Shown: positions 42,875 to 53,650, numbered from the stretch's first letter. The stretch: DNA of 64,000 bases from Enterobacteriaceae bacterium RIT691 (GCA_009668205.1 WJYM01000005.1:277366-341365); one strand, 5' to 3'. The notes: generated from the sequence alone by a model not told the origin. Made by a program: numbers and translations.

Positions 42875-44326
42875 TTACTCAGGACGGTAAACCTTCACAT
42901 TCGCAAAGCCCTGCTCACGCAGATACAGCGCCTGCAGGCGGCTCATCACACCACGCTCACACCACAGCAGCCAGGTTTTGCTCTGGTCGAGGTCGCCAAA
43001 CTTCGTGCTGAGCTTATAGAAAGGCAAAGAAACAACCTCAGCGCCTTCAACTTTCAGCGGCTTATCGTCCTGCTCGTCGATGGAACGGATATCCAGGATC
43101 ATGTCGTTAGCGCCAAAGCCACTGACGGTCTCCACTTCCACCACTTCTTCGCTGGTCTTCTGCGCAATCTCGCGGATATCGACGTTGTTGGCTTCCGCCA
43201 CCACTTTGTCGAGGATCGCGAAATCGAAGTTCTGTTCTTCCGCTTCGATCTTCGCCTTCACCGCTTTGACGGTTGGGCTCTTCGAAATCACACCGCAGTA
43301 TTCCGGCATGGTACGGGCAAAATCTTCGGTACCGATTTCACGTGCCAGATCGATGATGTGCTCTTTATCATGGGAAATAAGCGGGCGCAGGATCAGGGTG
43401 TCGGAGACGTTGTCGATCAGACGCAGGTTCGTCAGGGTCTGGCTGGAGACCTGGCCCAGCGCTTCGCCGGTCACCAGCGCCTGCACGCCGTAACGTTCAG
43501 CCACCTGAGAAGCCGCGCGCATCATCATGCGCTTCAGCACCACGCCCATCTGGCCATCGTCCACTTTTTCCAGAATTTCGCCGACAACCGGTTCGAAGTT
43601 AATCGCCACAAAACGCACCTTGTGCGAGCTGCCGAAGCGGTTCCACAGGTAATGCGCCACCTGACGAACGCCGATTTCATGCGCAGCGCCACCCAGGTTG
43701 AAGAAGCAGTAGTGCACGCGACAGCCGCGACGGATCAGCATATAGCTGGACACGCCGGAGTCGAAACCGCCGGAAATCAGCGACAGCACGTCTTCCTGAG
43801 TGCCGATCGGGAAACCGCCGATGCCTTCATAGCGGCCTTTCACCAGCAGCAGGCGATCGTTTTCGATTTCCAGATGAACGGTGATGTCCGGGTTCGTCAG
43901 CTTCACGCGGGCCGTTTCGATATGCTGATTCAGGCCGCCGCCGACGTAACGCTCAACCTCAATGGAGGTAAATTCATGCTTACCGCGACGCTTCACGCGC
44001 ACGCAGAAGGATTTGCCTTCGAGCTGTTCACGCCACAGCGGCAGCGTCTGCTCGAAGATATCGTGCAGGGAGGTGAAAGGAACATCTTCCACTTCCAGAA
44101 TATGGTGGATACCGGGAATACGGGTCAGCGCATCTCGAATAATCGGACGCTGGTTTTCGTCCTTTGCGCGAACTTCAATGTGATCCCAGTGACGAACGAC
44201 GGCCAGCGTCTCGTCATACTGCTTCAGAACGTTACGAATGTTCCCGGTGAGCATCTTAATAAAGCGTATGCGCACAGATTGGCTCTTGATGGTGATTTCC
44301 GGGAACAATTTAATGATAAACTTCAT
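42875..44326 (-). CDS. thiI: tRNA 4-thiouridine synthase / thiazole sulfur carrier protein ThiI
   Basis: ThiI transfers persulfide sulfur to U8 of tRNA and supplies sulfur for the thiamine thiazole. The 483-residue protein has a THUMP domain (about 60-165), the PP-loop [12 protein letters not shown] (about 184-195) and a C-terminal rhodanese domain with the essential Cys in [13 protein letters not shown] (about 456). The ATG at 44326 matches E. coli ([11 protein letters not shown]). It is divergent from xseB-ispA-dxs. Confidence 0.97.
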   Translation of the reverse strand: MKFIIKLFPEITIKSQSVRIRFIKMLTGNIRNVLKQYDETLAVVRHWDHIEVRAKDENQRPIIRDALTRIPGIHHILEVEDVPFTSLHDIFEQTLPLWREQLEGKSFCVRVKRRGKHEFTSIEVERYVGGGLNQHIETARVKLTNPDITVHLEIENDRLLLVKGRYEGIGGFPIGTQEDVLSLISGGFDSGVSSYMLIRRGCRVHYCFFNLGGAAHEIGVRQVAHYLWNRFGSSHKVRFVAINFEPVVGEILEKVDDGQMGVVLKRMMMRAASQVAERYGVQALVTGEALGQVSSQTLTNLRLIDNVSDTLILRPLISHDKEHIIDLAREIGTEDFARTMPEYCGVISKSPTVKAVKAKIEAEEQNFDFAILDKVVAEANNVDIREIAQKTSEEVVEVETVSGFGANDMILDIRSIDEQDDKPLKVEGAEVVSLPFYKLSTKFGDLDQSKTWLLWCERGVMSRLQALYLREQGFANVKVYRPE

Positions 44327-44525
44327 GGCGGCAATGGTTCGTTGGCAAACCCGACTGGGCTTGTAGACAAAAAGTACAGCAGCCATGACATCCCGGCTGC
44401 ATCCAGGCGCAGAAGTATACCACCATCAGGGGCAACCTGCGCGTTACCATTATGCGTTATTTCATCTACCGCAGGACTTGGTTAACATAGACAAGTCGCG
44501 ACAGAACAAGAGTCAAATATTCACT

Positions 44526-44768
44526 ATGCCAAAGAAAAATGAAGCGCCAGCCAGTTTTGAAAGCGCATTGACCGAACTTGAGCAGATTGTCTCCCGTCTG
44601 GAAAACGGCGATCTGCCGCTGGAAGAAGCGCTGAACGAGTTTGAACGCGGCGTCGGGCTTGCGCGTCAGGGCCAGGTGAAACTGCAGCAGGCCGAGCAGC
44701 GCGTTCAAATCCTGCTTGCTGATAACGAAGAAACCCCGCTGACCCCTTTTACGCCGGACGCTGAGTAA
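44526..44768 (+). CDS. xseB: Exodeoxyribonuclease VII small subunit
   Basis: An 80-residue acidic helical protein, the small subunit that associates with XseA in the single-strand exonuclease VII. The family block [34 protein letters not shown] (about residues 9-42) is complete. The ATG at 44526 ([12 protein letters not shown]) matches E. coli; an upstream frame extension is rejected. It ends one base before the ispA start. Confidence 0.97.
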   Translation: MPKKNEAPASFESALTELEQIVSRLENGDLPLEEALNEFERGVGLARQGQVKLQQAEQRVQILLADNEETPLTPFTPDAE

Positions 44769-44769
44769 G

Positions 44770-45669
44770 ATGGATTTTTCGCAACAGTTACAGCGCTGCG
44801 TTGAGCGAGCCAATGACGCACTGCGTCAGTTTATTGCTCCGCAGCCCTTTCAGAACACTCCACTGGTTGAAGCCATGCACTACGGTGCATTATTGGGCGG
44901 TAAGCGTCTGCGCCCATTTTTGGTCTACGCCACCGGCAGCATGTTCAACGTCAGTTTATCGACGCTGGATGCACCTGCTGCTGCCGTCGAATGTATTCAC
45001 GCCTACTCGCTGATCCACGACGATCTGCCCGCAATGGACGACGACGATCTGCGCCGCGGCCAGCCGACCTGCCATATTAAATTTGGCGAAGCGAATGCCA
45101 TTCTGGCCGGAGATGCCCTGCAAACGCTGGCGTTTTCTATACTCAGTGATGCGCCAATGCCGGAAGTCAGCGATCGCTTCCGCCTGAAAATGGTCTCTGA
45201 ACTGGCGCAGGCGAGCGGCGTTGCTGGCATGTGCGGCGGTCAGGCACTGGATCTGGACGCTGAAGGTAAGCAGGTTGATTTGCAGGCGCTGGAACGTATT
45301 CATCGCCACAAGACCGGGGCACTGATTCGTTCAGCGGTTCGTCTTGGCGCACTGAGCGCGGGCGAACAAGGTCTGGCGGCGCTGCCGGTGCTGGATAAAT
45401 ACGCCGAAAGTATCGGTCTCGCCTTCCAGGTGCAGGATGACATTCTGGATGTGGTAGGGGATACTGCGACCCTCGGCAAACGCCAGGGTGCCGATCAGCA
45501 ACTCGGCAAGAGCACCTACCCTGCCCTGTTGGGTCTTGAGCAAGCCCAAATGAAAGCCCGTGATCTCATTGAAGAGGCCCACCAGTCACTGAACGTGCTG
45601 GCCGCGCAGTCTCTGGACACCACGGCACTGGAAGCGCTAGCGAATTACATTATTCAGCGCAATAAATAA
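44770..45669 (+). CDS. ispA: Farnesyl diphosphate synthase
   Basis: IspA condenses DMAPP/IPP to geranyl and farnesyl diphosphate in the cytosol. The 299 residues have E. coli length and both Asp-rich Mg-binding motifs: DDLPAMDDDDLRRG (about 84-97) and FQVQDDILDVVGD (about 220-232). GGKRLRPFLVY near 44-54 binds IPP. It is placed between xseB and dxs, but a 144-bp gap with an ERIC element separates it from dxs. Confidence 0.98.
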   Translation: MDFSQQLQRCVERANDALRQFIAPQPFQNTPLVEAMHYGALLGGKRLRPFLVYATGSMFNVSLSTLDAPAAAVECIHAYSLIHDDLPAMDDDDLRRGQPTCHIKFGEANAILAGDALQTLAFSILSDAPMPEVSDRFRLKMVSELAQASGVAGMCGGQALDLDAEGKQVDLQALERIHRHKTGALIRSAVRLGALSAGEQGLAALPVLDKYAESIGLAFQVQDDILDVVGDTATLGKRQGADQQLGKSTYPALLGLEQAQMKARDLIEEAHQSLNVLAAQSLDTTALEALANYIIQRNK

Positions 45670-45682
45670 CTATTATCCTCTC

Positions 45683-45792
45683 AATAATTCAGGTTGCAGA
45701 AAGGCGGCAACGCAGTGAGTCCACAGGAGCTTACTCCAGTAAGTGACTGAGGTGAGCAAGACAGCCAACGCATCTGCAGCCTGAAGTATGAC
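45683..45792. repeat. ERIC element between ispA and dxs
   Basis: About 110 bp with ERIC arms (AATTCAGGTTGCAG and CTGCAGCCTGAAGTATGAC) and the central GAGTCCACAGGAGCTTACTCCAGTAAGTGACTGAGG. The core differs from ERIC consensus at only a few positions. It ends about 22 bp before the dxs start. In E. coli the two genes are almost adjacent, so the element has expanded the junction. Confidence 0.9.
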
Positions 45793-45813
45793 GAGGAACA
45801 CGATGAGTCTCTG

Positions 45814-47676
45814 ATGAGTTTTGATATTGCCAAATACCCTACGCTGGCACTGGTGGAGTCCACTCAGGAACTGCGTCTGCTGCCAAAAGAGAGCCTGCCG
45901 AAGCTTTGCGACGAACTGCGCCGCTACCTGCTCGACAGCGTGAGCCGTTCCAGCGGTCACTTTGCCTCCGGGCTTGGCACGGTGGAACTCACCGTGGCGC
46001 TGCACTATGTCTACAATACCCCGTTCGACCAGCTGGTTTGGGACGTGGGCCATCAGGCTTATCCACACAAAATTCTGACCGGACGCCGCGACCGCATTGG
46101 CACCATTCGCCAGAAAGGCGGTCTGCATCCGTTCCCGTGGCGCGGTGAAAGCGAATACGACGTGCTGAGCGTCGGCCATTCCTCCACCTCGGTTTCCGCC
46201 GGGATTGGCATTGCCGTTGCCGCCGAGAAAGAAGGCAAACAGCGTCGCACCGTCTGTGTGATTGGCGATGGCGCGATTACTGCGGGCATGGCCTTCGAAG
46301 CCATGAACCATGCGGGCGATATCAAGCCGGACATGCTGGTTATCCTCAACGATAACGAAATGTCGATTTCCGAGAACGTCGGTGCGCTGAATAATCATTT
46401 GGCTCAGCTGCTGTCGGGCAAGCTCTATTCGTCACTGCGTGAAGGTGGCAAAAAAGTCTTCTCTGGCGTACCGCCTATCAAAGAACTGCTGAAGCGCACC
46501 GAAGAGCACCTCAAAGGCATGGTGGTGCCGGGCACGCTGTTTGAAGAGCTGGGCTTTAACTACATCGGCCCGGTTGATGGTCACGATGTCTTAGGTCTGG
46601 TCAGCACGCTAAAAAATATGCGTGACCTGAAAGGCCCGCAGTTCCTGCATATCATGACCAAGAAAGGCCGCGGCTATGAGCCTGCGGAAAAAGATCCGAT
46701 CACCTTCCATGCGGTGCCAAAATTCGATCACACCAGCGGCGTGCTGCCAAAAAGCAGCGGTGGCCTGCCGGGCTACTCGAAGATCTTCGGTGAGTGGCTG
46801 TGCGAAACGGCGGCCAAAGACAGCAAGCTGATGGCGATCACCCCCGCAATGCGTGAAGGCTCCGGGATGGTCGAGTTTTCGAAGAAATATCCGGACCAGT
46901 ATTTTGACGTGGCGATTGCCGAGCAGCACGCGGTGACCTTCGCCGCAGGCCTGGCCATTGGCGGTTATAAGCCGGTCGTGGCTATCTATTCCACTTTCCT
47001 GCAGCGTGCCTACGATCAGGTTATTCACGATGTGGCTATCCAGAAGCTGCCGGTGCTGTTTGCTATCGACAGGGCCGGTATCGTTGGTGCGGATGGTCAG
47101 ACCCACCAGGGCGCGTTTGATCTCTCTTATCTGCGCTGTATTCCGGATCTGGTGGTCATGACCCCGAGTGATGAAAACGAGTGCCGCCAGATGCTGTTCA
47201 CCGGTTATCACTACAGCGACGGTCCAAGCGCAGTGCGCTATCCGCGCGGGACGGGGACCGGTGCAGAACTGAAGCCACTGGAAAAACTGCAGATCGGTAA
47301 AGGCATCGTGAAGCGTCAGGGTGAAAAGATCGCCATTCTGAACTTCGGTACGTTGCTGGTCGATGCTGCCGTTGTGGCCGAGAAGCTGAACGCCACGCTG
47401 GTGGATATGCGTTTTGTGAAGCCGCTGGATGAGTCCCTGATTCTGGAGATGGCCGCCCGTCACGACGTGCTGGTCACGCTGGAAGAAAATGCCATCATGG
47501 GCGGTGCCGGTAGCGGCGTGAACGAAGTGCTGATGGCACACCGTAAACCTGTGCCGGTGCTGAACCTCGGCCTGCCCGACCACTTTATCCCTCAGGGCAC
47601 ACAAGAAGAAGCCCGCGCCGATATTGGCCTGGATGCTGCCGGTATTGAAGCCAAAATCGCCGCCTGGCTGGCCTGA
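45814..47676 (+). CDS. dxs: 1-deoxy-D-xylulose-5-phosphate synthase
   Basis: Dxs condenses pyruvate and glyceraldehyde-3-phosphate, using thiamine diphosphate, in the first step of the MEP isoprenoid pathway. At 620 residues it has E. coli length. The thiamine-diphosphate/Mg motif [20 protein letters not shown]...[11 protein letters not shown] (about 150-190), the transketolase pyrimidine-binding half from about 320, and [14 protein letters not shown] (about 420-433) are visible. The ATG at 45814 matches E. coli. Its Shine-Dalgarno spacing is poor: GAGG lies about 17 bases upstream, next to the ERIC end. Confidence 0.97.
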   Translation: MSFDIAKYPTLALVESTQELRLLPKESLPKLCDELRRYLLDSVSRSSGHFASGLGTVELTVALHYVYNTPFDQLVWDVGHQAYPHKILTGRRDRIGTIRQKGGLHPFPWRGESEYDVLSVGHSSTSVSAGIGIAVAAEKEGKQRRTVCVIGDGAITAGMAFEAMNHAGDIKPDMLVILNDNEMSISENVGALNNHLAQLLSGKLYSSLREGGKKVFSGVPPIKELLKRTEEHLKGMVVPGTLFEELGFNYIGPVDGHDVLGLVSTLKNMRDLKGPQFLHIMTKKGRGYEPAEKDPITFHAVPKFDHTSGVLPKSSGGLPGYSKIFGEWLCETAAKDSKLMAITPAMREGSGMVEFSKKYPDQYFDVAIAEQHAVTFAAGLAIGGYKPVVAIYSTFLQRAYDQVIHDVAIQKLPVLFAIDRAGIVGADGQTHQGAFDLSYLRCIPDLVVMTPSDENECRQMLFTGYHYSDGPSAVRYPRGTGTGAELKPLEKLQIGKGIVKRQGEKIAILNFGTLLVDAAVVAEKLNATLVDMRFVKPLDESLILEMAARHDVLVTLEENAIMGGAGSGVNEVLMAHRKPVPVLNLGLPDHFIPQGTQEEARADIGLDAAGIEAKIAAWLA

Positions 47677-47736
47677 TCCCTCCCCCCATTCCGCTCCTGC
47701 TATGCTTAACAGATTGTCCATTGCAGGAGTGGAACC

Positions 47737-48711
47737 ATGCACTACAACACATTAGGAACGACTGACCTCAACGTCTCCCGGCTTTGTCTGGGCTGTATGA
47801 CCTTTGGCGAACCGGATCGTGGCAACCATGCCTGGACGCTGCCGGAAGAGAGCAGCCGCCCGATAATCCAACGCGCGCTGGAAGGCGGCATCAATTTTTT
47901 CGACACCGCTAACAGCTACTCCGACGGCAGCAGCGAAGAAATTGTGGGCCGGGCGCTGCGCGATTTCGCCCGTCGCGAAGACGTGGTGGTCGCCACCAAG
48001 GTTTATCACCAGACGGGCGATTTACCGCAAGGGCTGTCTCGCGCCCAAATCCTGCGTTCGATAGACGACAGCCTGCACCGCCTGGGCATGGAGTACGTCG
48101 ACCTGCTGCAAATCCACCGCTGGGATTACAACACGCCGATTGAAGAGACCCTGGAAGCGCTCAACGATGTCGTCAAAGCCGGGAAAGCCCGCTACATCGG
48201 CGCATCGTCGATGCATGCTTCGCAGTTTGCCCAAGCGCTGGAATTGCAGAAACAGCACGGCTGGGCGCGGTTCGTCACCATGCAGGATCACTACAACCTG
48301 ATTTACCGTGAGGAAGAGCGCGAGATGCTGCCGCTGTGCTACCAGGAAGGCGTGGCGGTGATCCCGTGGAGCCCGCTGGCACGTGGCCGCCTGACACGTC
48401 CATGGGGCGAAACCACCGCGCGGGTGGTGTCCGACGAGTTTGGCAAAACGCTGTACAGCAGCACGGAAGACAGCGATGCCAAAATTGCGGAACGCCTGGC
48501 GGGTGTCGCCCAGGAGCTTGAGGTAACCCGAGCCCAGGTGGCGCTGGCCTGGCTGCTGAGCAAACCCGGCGTGGCCGCACCGATTATCGGCACATCGAGA
48601 GAAGAGCAGCTGACGGAATTGCTGAATGCGGTGGATATTACGCTGAAGCCAGAGCAGATTGCCGAGCTGGAGACGCCTTATCAGCCTCATCCGGTGGTGG
48701 GGTTTAAGTAA
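47737..48711 (+). CDS. yajO: Aldo/keto reductase YajO
   Basis: A 324-residue NADPH-dependent aldo/keto reductase. E. coli YajO (XylR-unrelated) has been linked to 1-deoxyxylulose-related and aldehyde reduction. Catalytic residues of the family are visible: Asp/Tyr in FFDTANSYSDG (about 49-59), Lys in VVATKVYHQ (about 84-92) and His in LLQIHRWDYNTP (about 124-135). The C-terminal cofactor site follows near PIIGTSREEQ (about 284-293). GCAGGAG precedes the ATG. It follows dxs after 60 bp and converges with pgpA. Confidence 0.95.
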   Translation: MHYNTLGTTDLNVSRLCLGCMTFGEPDRGNHAWTLPEESSRPIIQRALEGGINFFDTANSYSDGSSEEIVGRALRDFARREDVVVATKVYHQTGDLPQGLSRAQILRSIDDSLHRLGMEYVDLLQIHRWDYNTPIEETLEALNDVVKAGKARYIGASSMHASQFAQALELQKQHGWARFVTMQDHYNLIYREEEREMLPLCYQEGVAVIPWSPLARGRLTRPWGETTARVVSDEFGKTLYSSTEDSDAKIAERLAGVAQELEVTRAQVALAWLLSKPGVAAPIIGTSREEQLTELLNAVDITLKPEQIAELETPYQPHPVVGFK

Positions 48712-48720
48712 GTGCTTTTC

Positions 48721-48815
48721 CCCTCACCCTAACCCTCTCCCGCGGGGAGAGGGAGAAACCAGTTCAGTTCAGAATTCCCTCTCCCTAAGGGAGAGGGTTA
48801 GGGAGAGGGTGGTGC
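48721..48815. repeat. Large compound inverted repeat between yajO and pgpA
   Basis: The 21-base arm 48721-48741 (CCCTCACCCTAACCCTCTCC...) is repeated inverted at 48789-48809 with one mismatch. Each arm contains its own palindrome (CTCTCCCGCGGGGAGAG; CCCTCTCCCTAAGGGAGAGGG). It can form a long hairpin between two convergent genes. A related CCCTCACCCCGGCCCTCTCCCC unit lies at 63953-63993. Confidence 0.8.
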
Positions 48816-48833
48816 AGCACTCTCCCGTGTAAA

Positions 48834-49337
48834 TCAAATAATCCCAATCGGCCAGTGATGGCCAATCACATACAGCAATCCGGCGGCGATAATCCCGGCG
48901 ATGATATCGTCGACCATAATCCCCATCCCGCCGTGAACGTTGCGGTCGAACCAGCGAATCGGCCACGGTTTCCACATATCGAAAATGCGGAACAGCACAA
49001 AGCCAACGGCCACCCACTGCCAGGCGTTGGTGGGCAGCGCCATCAGCGTTATCCACATCCCAACAAACTCATCCCAGACGATGCTGCCGTGATCGTGGAC
49101 ACCCATGTCTTTGGCAGTACGATGACAGATGTACACCCCGATGCAGATGCCCAGCATCACCACCAGCGAATAGAGCTGCCACGGCAAAAACGTCATCAGA
49201 TACCAGAATGGGATCGCCGCCAGCGATCCCGCGGTGCCTGGCATGATGGGGCTTAGCCCACTGCCAAATCCGGTCGCCAACAGATGCCACGGGTTGAGCA
49301 TATTCAGGCGGCTTTTTGCTACGTCTTTACTGCGCAA
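48834..49337 (-). CDS. pgpA: Phosphatidylglycerophosphatase A
   Basis: PgpA removes the phosphate from phosphatidylglycerophosphate in the inner membrane. The roughly 167-residue protein matches E. coli PgpA from [10 protein letters not shown] onward. It includes [28 protein letters not shown] (about 15-42), the acidic catalytic site [12 protein letters not shown] (about 80-91) and several membrane helices. The start is uncertain: the codon aligned with the E. coli ATG is ACG (49346-49348 region). I list the nearest TTG (49337), which follows GGAAGGGG by 9 bases; ATT just upstream or ATG 49301 are alternatives. It overlaps the thiL stop by 11 bases. Confidence 0.9.
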   Translation of the reverse strand: MRSKDVAKSRLNMLNPWHLLATGFGSGLSPIMPGTAGSLAAIPFWYLMTFLPWQLYSLVVMLGICIGVYICHRTAKDMGVHDHGSIVWDEFVGMWITLMALPTNAWQWVAVGFVLFRIFDMWKPWPIRWFDRNVHGGMGIMVDDIIAGIIAAGLLYVIGHHWPIGII

Positions 49338-50301
49338 AATGGTCGTACCCCTTCCAGTCCAGCGTGACGGGTTTGCCTTCACGCAAAAAATGCAGGCCTT
49401 CCACATCTGCACTCATCTGCCCGATGCAGGTATAGGCCATCCCGAAGTTGCCCAGCGCTACGTCCAGCGCGCCACGATTCAGTTCCGGAACCGTAAAGCA
49501 CAGTTCGTAATCTTCACCGCCGGACAACGCCCAGCGCAGCGCCTGTTCAGGCTCAACGTGACGTTTTATGGCTTCGGAGAACGGCATGGCGTCGAGATCG
49601 ATTCTGGCCCCACATTCGCTGGCTTTCAGTATATGGCCCAAATCAGAAATCAGCCCATCGGAGAGATCGATAGCAGAGTTTGCGAGATTGCGCAGCGCCT
49701 GGCCGGTCAGAATACGCGGCGTTGGGTTCAGATGGCGCTTCAGCAGATACTGGGCATCTGCGGCGTCACTCACCTGCAACCGATCCTGCAAAATCGCCAG
49801 CCCTGCGGCGCTGTCGCCAGGCGTGCCGGTGACATAAATCCAGTCACCCGGTTTGGCGCCAGAGCGTTTTAACGCGCGCCCTTCCGGCACAAAGCCGTGA
49901 ATGCCCAGCGTCATCGACAGTGGGCCTTTGGTGGTATCACCGCCAATCAGCTGCATATCGTAGTAATTGAGCTGCTCGAACAGGCTGTCGCTGAAGGCCG
50001 CAAGCCATGCTTCGTCCACCTCAGGCAGCGTCAGCGCCAGCGTCAGCCAGGCGGGATCGGCACCCATGGCGGCTAAATCGCTCAGATTCACCGCCAGCGC
50101 TTTGCGGGCTAAATCGGCGGGATCGATATCAGGAAGAAAATGGTGGCCCGATACCAGCGTATCGGTACTGATTGCCAGGGTCTGTTTCTCAGGAATGGAG
50201 AGCAGTGCGCAGTCATCGCCGATGCCGGTTTCAACATCTAAACGGGAGCTTCGGACGCGATCAAAATAACGGGCAATCAGGGAAAATTCACCGCATGCCA
50301 T
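49327..50301 (-). CDS. thiL: Thiamine-monophosphate kinase
   Basis: ThiL phosphorylates thiamine monophosphate to the active diphosphate. The 324-residue protein belongs to the PurM/AIR-synthase-like family. It has the N-terminal [12 protein letters not shown], the metal/ATP loop GIGDDCALL (about 26-34), [20 protein letters not shown] (about 70-89), [18 protein letters not shown] (about 118-135) and [12 protein letters not shown] (about 213-224). It lies downstream of nusB with 71 bp between and overlaps pgpA, as in E. coli. Confidence 0.97.
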   Translation of the reverse strand: MACGEFSLIARYFDRVRSSRLDVETGIGDDCALLSIPEKQTLAISTDTLVSGHHFLPDIDPADLARKALAVNLSDLAAMGADPAWLTLALTLPEVDEAWLAAFSDSLFEQLNYYDMQLIGGDTTKGPLSMTLGIHGFVPEGRALKRSGAKPGDWIYVTGTPGDSAAGLAILQDRLQVSDAADAQYLLKRHLNPTPRILTGQALRNLANSAIDLSDGLISDLGHILKASECGARIDLDAMPFSEAIKRHVEPEQALRWALSGGEDYELCFTVPELNRGALDVALGNFGMAYTCIGQMSADVEGLHFLREGKPVTLDWKGYDHFAQ

Positions 50302-50372
50302 AGGTCAGGCCTCGAGCAGGGGAAAAGAGAAGGCCGACGAGAGCATCATTCTGCTCTCGTCGGATTAGCAGA

Positions 50373-50792
50373 TTACTTCTTGCGGGGGCGAATAACCGGG
50401 GCTGCTTTATCCAGCACGCCGTTGACGAACTTATGGCTGTCTTCAGCACCGAAGGTTTTAGCCAGTTCGATAGCTTCGTTGATAGCCACTTTGTACGGCA
50501 CATCGTCACGCTTGGCCAGCTCGAACAGCGCAATGCGCAGCACGGCTTTTTCTACCTGACCCAGCTCTTCGAGCTGACGGGACAGGTACGGTTTCATCAG
50601 GCCGTCGAGATACGCGCTGTTGGTCGCCACCCCGGACAGCAGTTCGCGGAAGTACACGACGTCGACGTCTTTCACGTCCTGTTCCGCCAGGAACTGATAT
50701 TCAACATCAGCGATGTCGTTATGGGACAACTGCCAGGAGTAGAGTGCCTGGACAGCACACTCACGGGCGCGGCGACGAGCAGCAGGTTTCAC
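50373..50792 (-). CDS. nusB: Transcription antitermination factor NusB
   Basis: NusB, with NusE (S10), binds boxA RNA and assembles the antitermination complex on rRNA operons. The 139-residue all-helical protein matches E. coli: Arg-rich N-terminus [25 protein letters not shown] (about 2-26), the dimer/S10 surface in the middle, and [26 protein letters not shown] near the end. Second gene after ribE (19 bp gap). Confidence 0.98.
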   Translation of the reverse strand: MKPAARRRARECAVQALYSWQLSHNDIADVEYQFLAEQDVKDVDVVYFRELLSGVATNSAYLDGLMKPYLSRQLEELGQVEKAVLRIALFELAKRDDVPYKVAINEAIELAKTFGAEDSHKFVNGVLDKAAPVIRPRKK

Positions 50793-50811
50793 GGAATTCC
50801 CCTTACAAAAA

Positions 50812-51282
50812 TCAGGCCTTGATGGCCTTTAATACATTAATCATTTCCAGCGCAGTCAGTGCAGCTTCTGCACCTTTGTTACCGGCCTTGGTGCCAGCGC
50901 GCTCGATGGCTTGTTCGATGCTTTCGGTGGTCAGAACGCCAAAAGCGACCGGAATTTCGTTGTCCTGCGCGACGTTCAGCAGGCCATTGCTTGCGCCACC
51001 GGCGACGTATTCAAAGTGAGCAGTACCGCCGCGGATCACGGTGCCAAGTGCAATCACCGCGTCATATTTACCGGTCTTCGCCAATGCACCAGCAGCCAGC
51101 GGCAGCTCGTATGCACCTGGAACCCAGACGACGGTAATGTTGGCATCATTCACCTGACCAATACGCTTCAGGGCGTCAATCGCGCCTTCCAGCAGACTGT
51201 CATTGATGAAGTTGTTAAAACGCGCAATGGTGATGGCGACGCGGGCTTCTGGTGCCGCTACGTTAGCTTCGATAATGTTCAT
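50812..51282 (-). CDS. ribE: 6,7-dimethyl-8-ribityllumazine synthase
   Basis: Lumazine synthase (RibE, also called RibH) joins the ribityl-uracil and a dihydroxybutanone phosphate, forming icosahedral shells. The 156-residue protein shows [24 protein letters not shown] (about 16-39), [11 protein letters not shown] (about 54-64), [22 protein letters not shown] (about 80-101), with the catalytic His, and [10 protein letters not shown] (about 117-126). It lies between ribD and nusB as in E. coli. Confidence 0.98.
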   Translation of the reverse strand: MNIIEANVAAPEARVAITIARFNNFINDSLLEGAIDALKRIGQVNDANITVVWVPGAYELPLAAGALAKTGKYDAVIALGTVIRGGTAHFEYVAGGASNGLLNVAQDNEIPVAFGVLTTESIEQAIERAGTKAGNKGAEAALTALEMINVLKAIKA

Positions 51283-51371
51283 ACTTTTCCTTTTGGGATT
51301 CGACTTACCCCATGAGGGGGGCGGATTTTATCATAATAATTTGCGTACCGCTTCCGTTATTCCGAAGCTTC

Positions 51372-52475
51372 TTACGCCGGTTTCAGGTGCAAACAGAGAT
51401 CCGGGCCGACGTGGCGTATCTCGCTGAAACTAAATTGGGGTGCATCAGCCAGTTTCTCAAGGCCTGGCAGCACACATAAACTTCGGGCATCACTGCCTAA
51501 CAGTTTAGGCGCAACGTAAACAATCAGCTCATCAACCAGCCCGGCCTGTAACAGCGCCCCGGCAAGGGTTGGGCCTGCTTCGACCCAAATGCTGTTAATC
51601 TGCTGTTTGCCAAGCTGCATCATCAGCAAAACCAGATCAAGGTGCCCGTTATGCTCGGGGATCTTCAGCGTACGCACGCCTTCAGGCCATTCGCGCGAAT
51701 CGTCTTCACAGCGCGCAAACCAGGTTTCACCCGGCTGCTGGACGATGCGGTGTTCCGGGGTGACGCGATTGTGGCTGTCGATAACGATACGCACCGGCTG
51801 GCGCAGGTTTTCCTGCGGATAGCTGGCCTGCACCTCTGCATTCAATTCTGCCCAACGCACGGTGAGCGCCGGGTTATCGGCCAGCACCGTGGCGCTGCTG
51901 GTGAGAATGGCGTGACTCTCTGCCCGCAGACGCTGCACATCGCGACGCGCCTGCGGCGAGGTTATCCACTGACTTTCACCGCTCGCCATCGCCGTACGGC
52001 CATCGAGCGAAGCGCCAAGTTTAAGCTGGATATAAGGGAAACCGGTGCGCATGCGCTTAAGGAAACCCTTATTCAGGGATTCCGCTTCGCTCATCATCAA
52101 CCCATGGCTGACATCAATACCTTCCTGCTGCAGGCGGTATAAACCCCGCCCGGCCACCTGAGGATTGGGATCCTGCATCGCCGCCACAACCCGACTGACG
52201 CCCGCGCTAATCAGCGCGTCGCAGCACGGTGGCGTGCGCCCGTGATGGCTACAGGGCTCCAGCGTCACGTAGGCCGTTGCGCCTTTGGCTCTTTCACCCG
52301 CCATGCGCAGCGCATGCACTTCAGCATGCGGCTCACCGGCACGGTAATGCGAGCCTTCACCGACAATCTCACCCTCTTTGACAATCACACAGCCGACGCG
52401 CGGATTGGGATGGGTGGTAAAACGGCCCTGGTTCGCCAGCTTCAGCGCTCTCGCCATGTACATTTCGTCGTGCAT
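51372..52475 (-). CDS. ribD: Bifunctional pyrimidine deaminase/reductase RibD
   Basis: RibD performs the second and third steps of riboflavin synthesis: deamination, then NADPH reduction of the ribosylamino-pyrimidine. The 367 residues carry an N-terminal Zn-dependent deaminase with HAEVHALRMAGERAKGATAYVTLEPCSHHGRTPPC (about 49-83, split motif H-A-E and P-C-x8-C). The C-terminal DHFR-like reductase runs from about 145 (IQLKLGASLDGRTAM). It starts 3 bp after the nrdR stop and is probably cotranscribed with nrdR. Confidence 0.98.
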   Translation of the reverse strand: MHDEMYMARALKLANQGRFTTHPNPRVGCVIVKEGEIVGEGSHYRAGEPHAEVHALRMAGERAKGATAYVTLEPCSHHGRTPPCCDALISAGVSRVVAAMQDPNPQVAGRGLYRLQQEGIDVSHGLMMSEAESLNKGFLKRMRTGFPYIQLKLGASLDGRTAMASGESQWITSPQARRDVQRLRAESHAILTSSATVLADNPALTVRWAELNAEVQASYPQENLRQPVRIVIDSHNRVTPEHRIVQQPGETWFARCEDDSREWPEGVRTLKIPEHNGHLDLVLLMMQLGKQQINSIWVEAGPTLAGALLQAGLVDELIVYVAPKLLGSDARSLCVLPGLEKLADAPQFSFSEIRHVGPDLCLHLKPA

Positions 52476-52478
52476 GAA

Positions 52479-52988
<510 letters not shown>

Positions 52989-53071
52989 TCATTTTGAGAC
53001 AAACCCCCGATGGCATTCAGCGCGTTGCTGCTACCATTGACTACGACAGAACTCTGAAAGGAACCCTAACA

Positions 53072-53614
53072 ATGACACGACGTTATGTAAGATTGCTGGT
53101 TCTGAGCAGCCTGTTTACGCTCAGCGCCTGCGCACAGCAAACCGAAGTTCATCAGATGCAGAAAAGCGTCAGTGCACTGAATCAGGACATGACCAAACTG
53201 AATCAGGAAACGGTGAAAATTGCCCAGCAAAATGCGCTGAACGCCAAATCGACCAGCGGTGTCTATCTGCTCCCGGGCGCGAATACCCCTGCCCGCCTTG
53301 AAAGCCAGATTGGGACATTGAGCATGTCGCTGCGCAATATTGCACAGAATGCCGATGGCCTGCGTGCGACCCTGCGCATCAGCGGCGAGTCCAACGATCC
53401 GCTGCCTGCCTTTAGCGGTACCGTTGAGTGGGGGGAAATTCAGGGCACTACCGACAGCTATCAGGAAGTTAACGTCAAAAATCAGCTGATTAACGCGCCA
53501 GCCAGCGTCCTTGCGCCGAGCGATGTTGACATCCCGTTACAGCTTAGCGGAGCCGATCCCAAGCAGCCGGTGTTTATCAGAATCCATGACATTCAGCCGG
53601 TGAATCCGCAGTAA
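53072..53614 (+). CDS. yajI: Lipoprotein YajI
   Basis: A 180-residue predicted outer-membrane lipoprotein of the YajI family, function unknown. The signal peptide MTRRYVRLLVLSSLFTLSAC ends in lipobox LSAC (Cys20). A short predicted coiled coil follows (QMQKSVSALNQDMTKLNQETVKIAQQN, about 28-54), then a conserved C-terminal domain with GVYLLPGA, RLESQIGTL and LAPSDVDIPLQLSG. The ATG at 53072 follows an AAAGGAA ribosome binding site; an earlier in-frame ATG inside the nrdR promoter region is rejected. Confidence 0.92.
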   Translation: MTRRYVRLLVLSSLFTLSACAQQTEVHQMQKSVSALNQDMTKLNQETVKIAQQNALNAKSTSGVYLLPGANTPARLESQIGTLSMSLRNIAQNADGLRATLRISGESNDPLPAFSGTVEWGEIQGTTDSYQEVNVKNQLINAPASVLAPSDVDIPLQLSGADPKQPVFIRIHDIQPVNPQ

Positions 53615-53622
53615 CAGATTGT

Positions 53623-53650
53623 TGCCGGATAACCCCTTTATCCGGCATTT
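53623..53650 (+). terminator. Terminator of yajI
   Basis: TGCCGGATA-ACCCCTT-TATCCGGCA followed by TTTTC, about 9 bp after the yajI stop. Confidence 0.75.

Noticed and set aside
50302..51371. FMN or TPP riboswitch near the riboflavin and thiamine genes
   Set aside because: The gaps before nusB, ribE, ribD and thiL are at most about 90 bp and do not show the conserved RFN or THI box sequences. In enterics these genes are not riboswitch-controlled.
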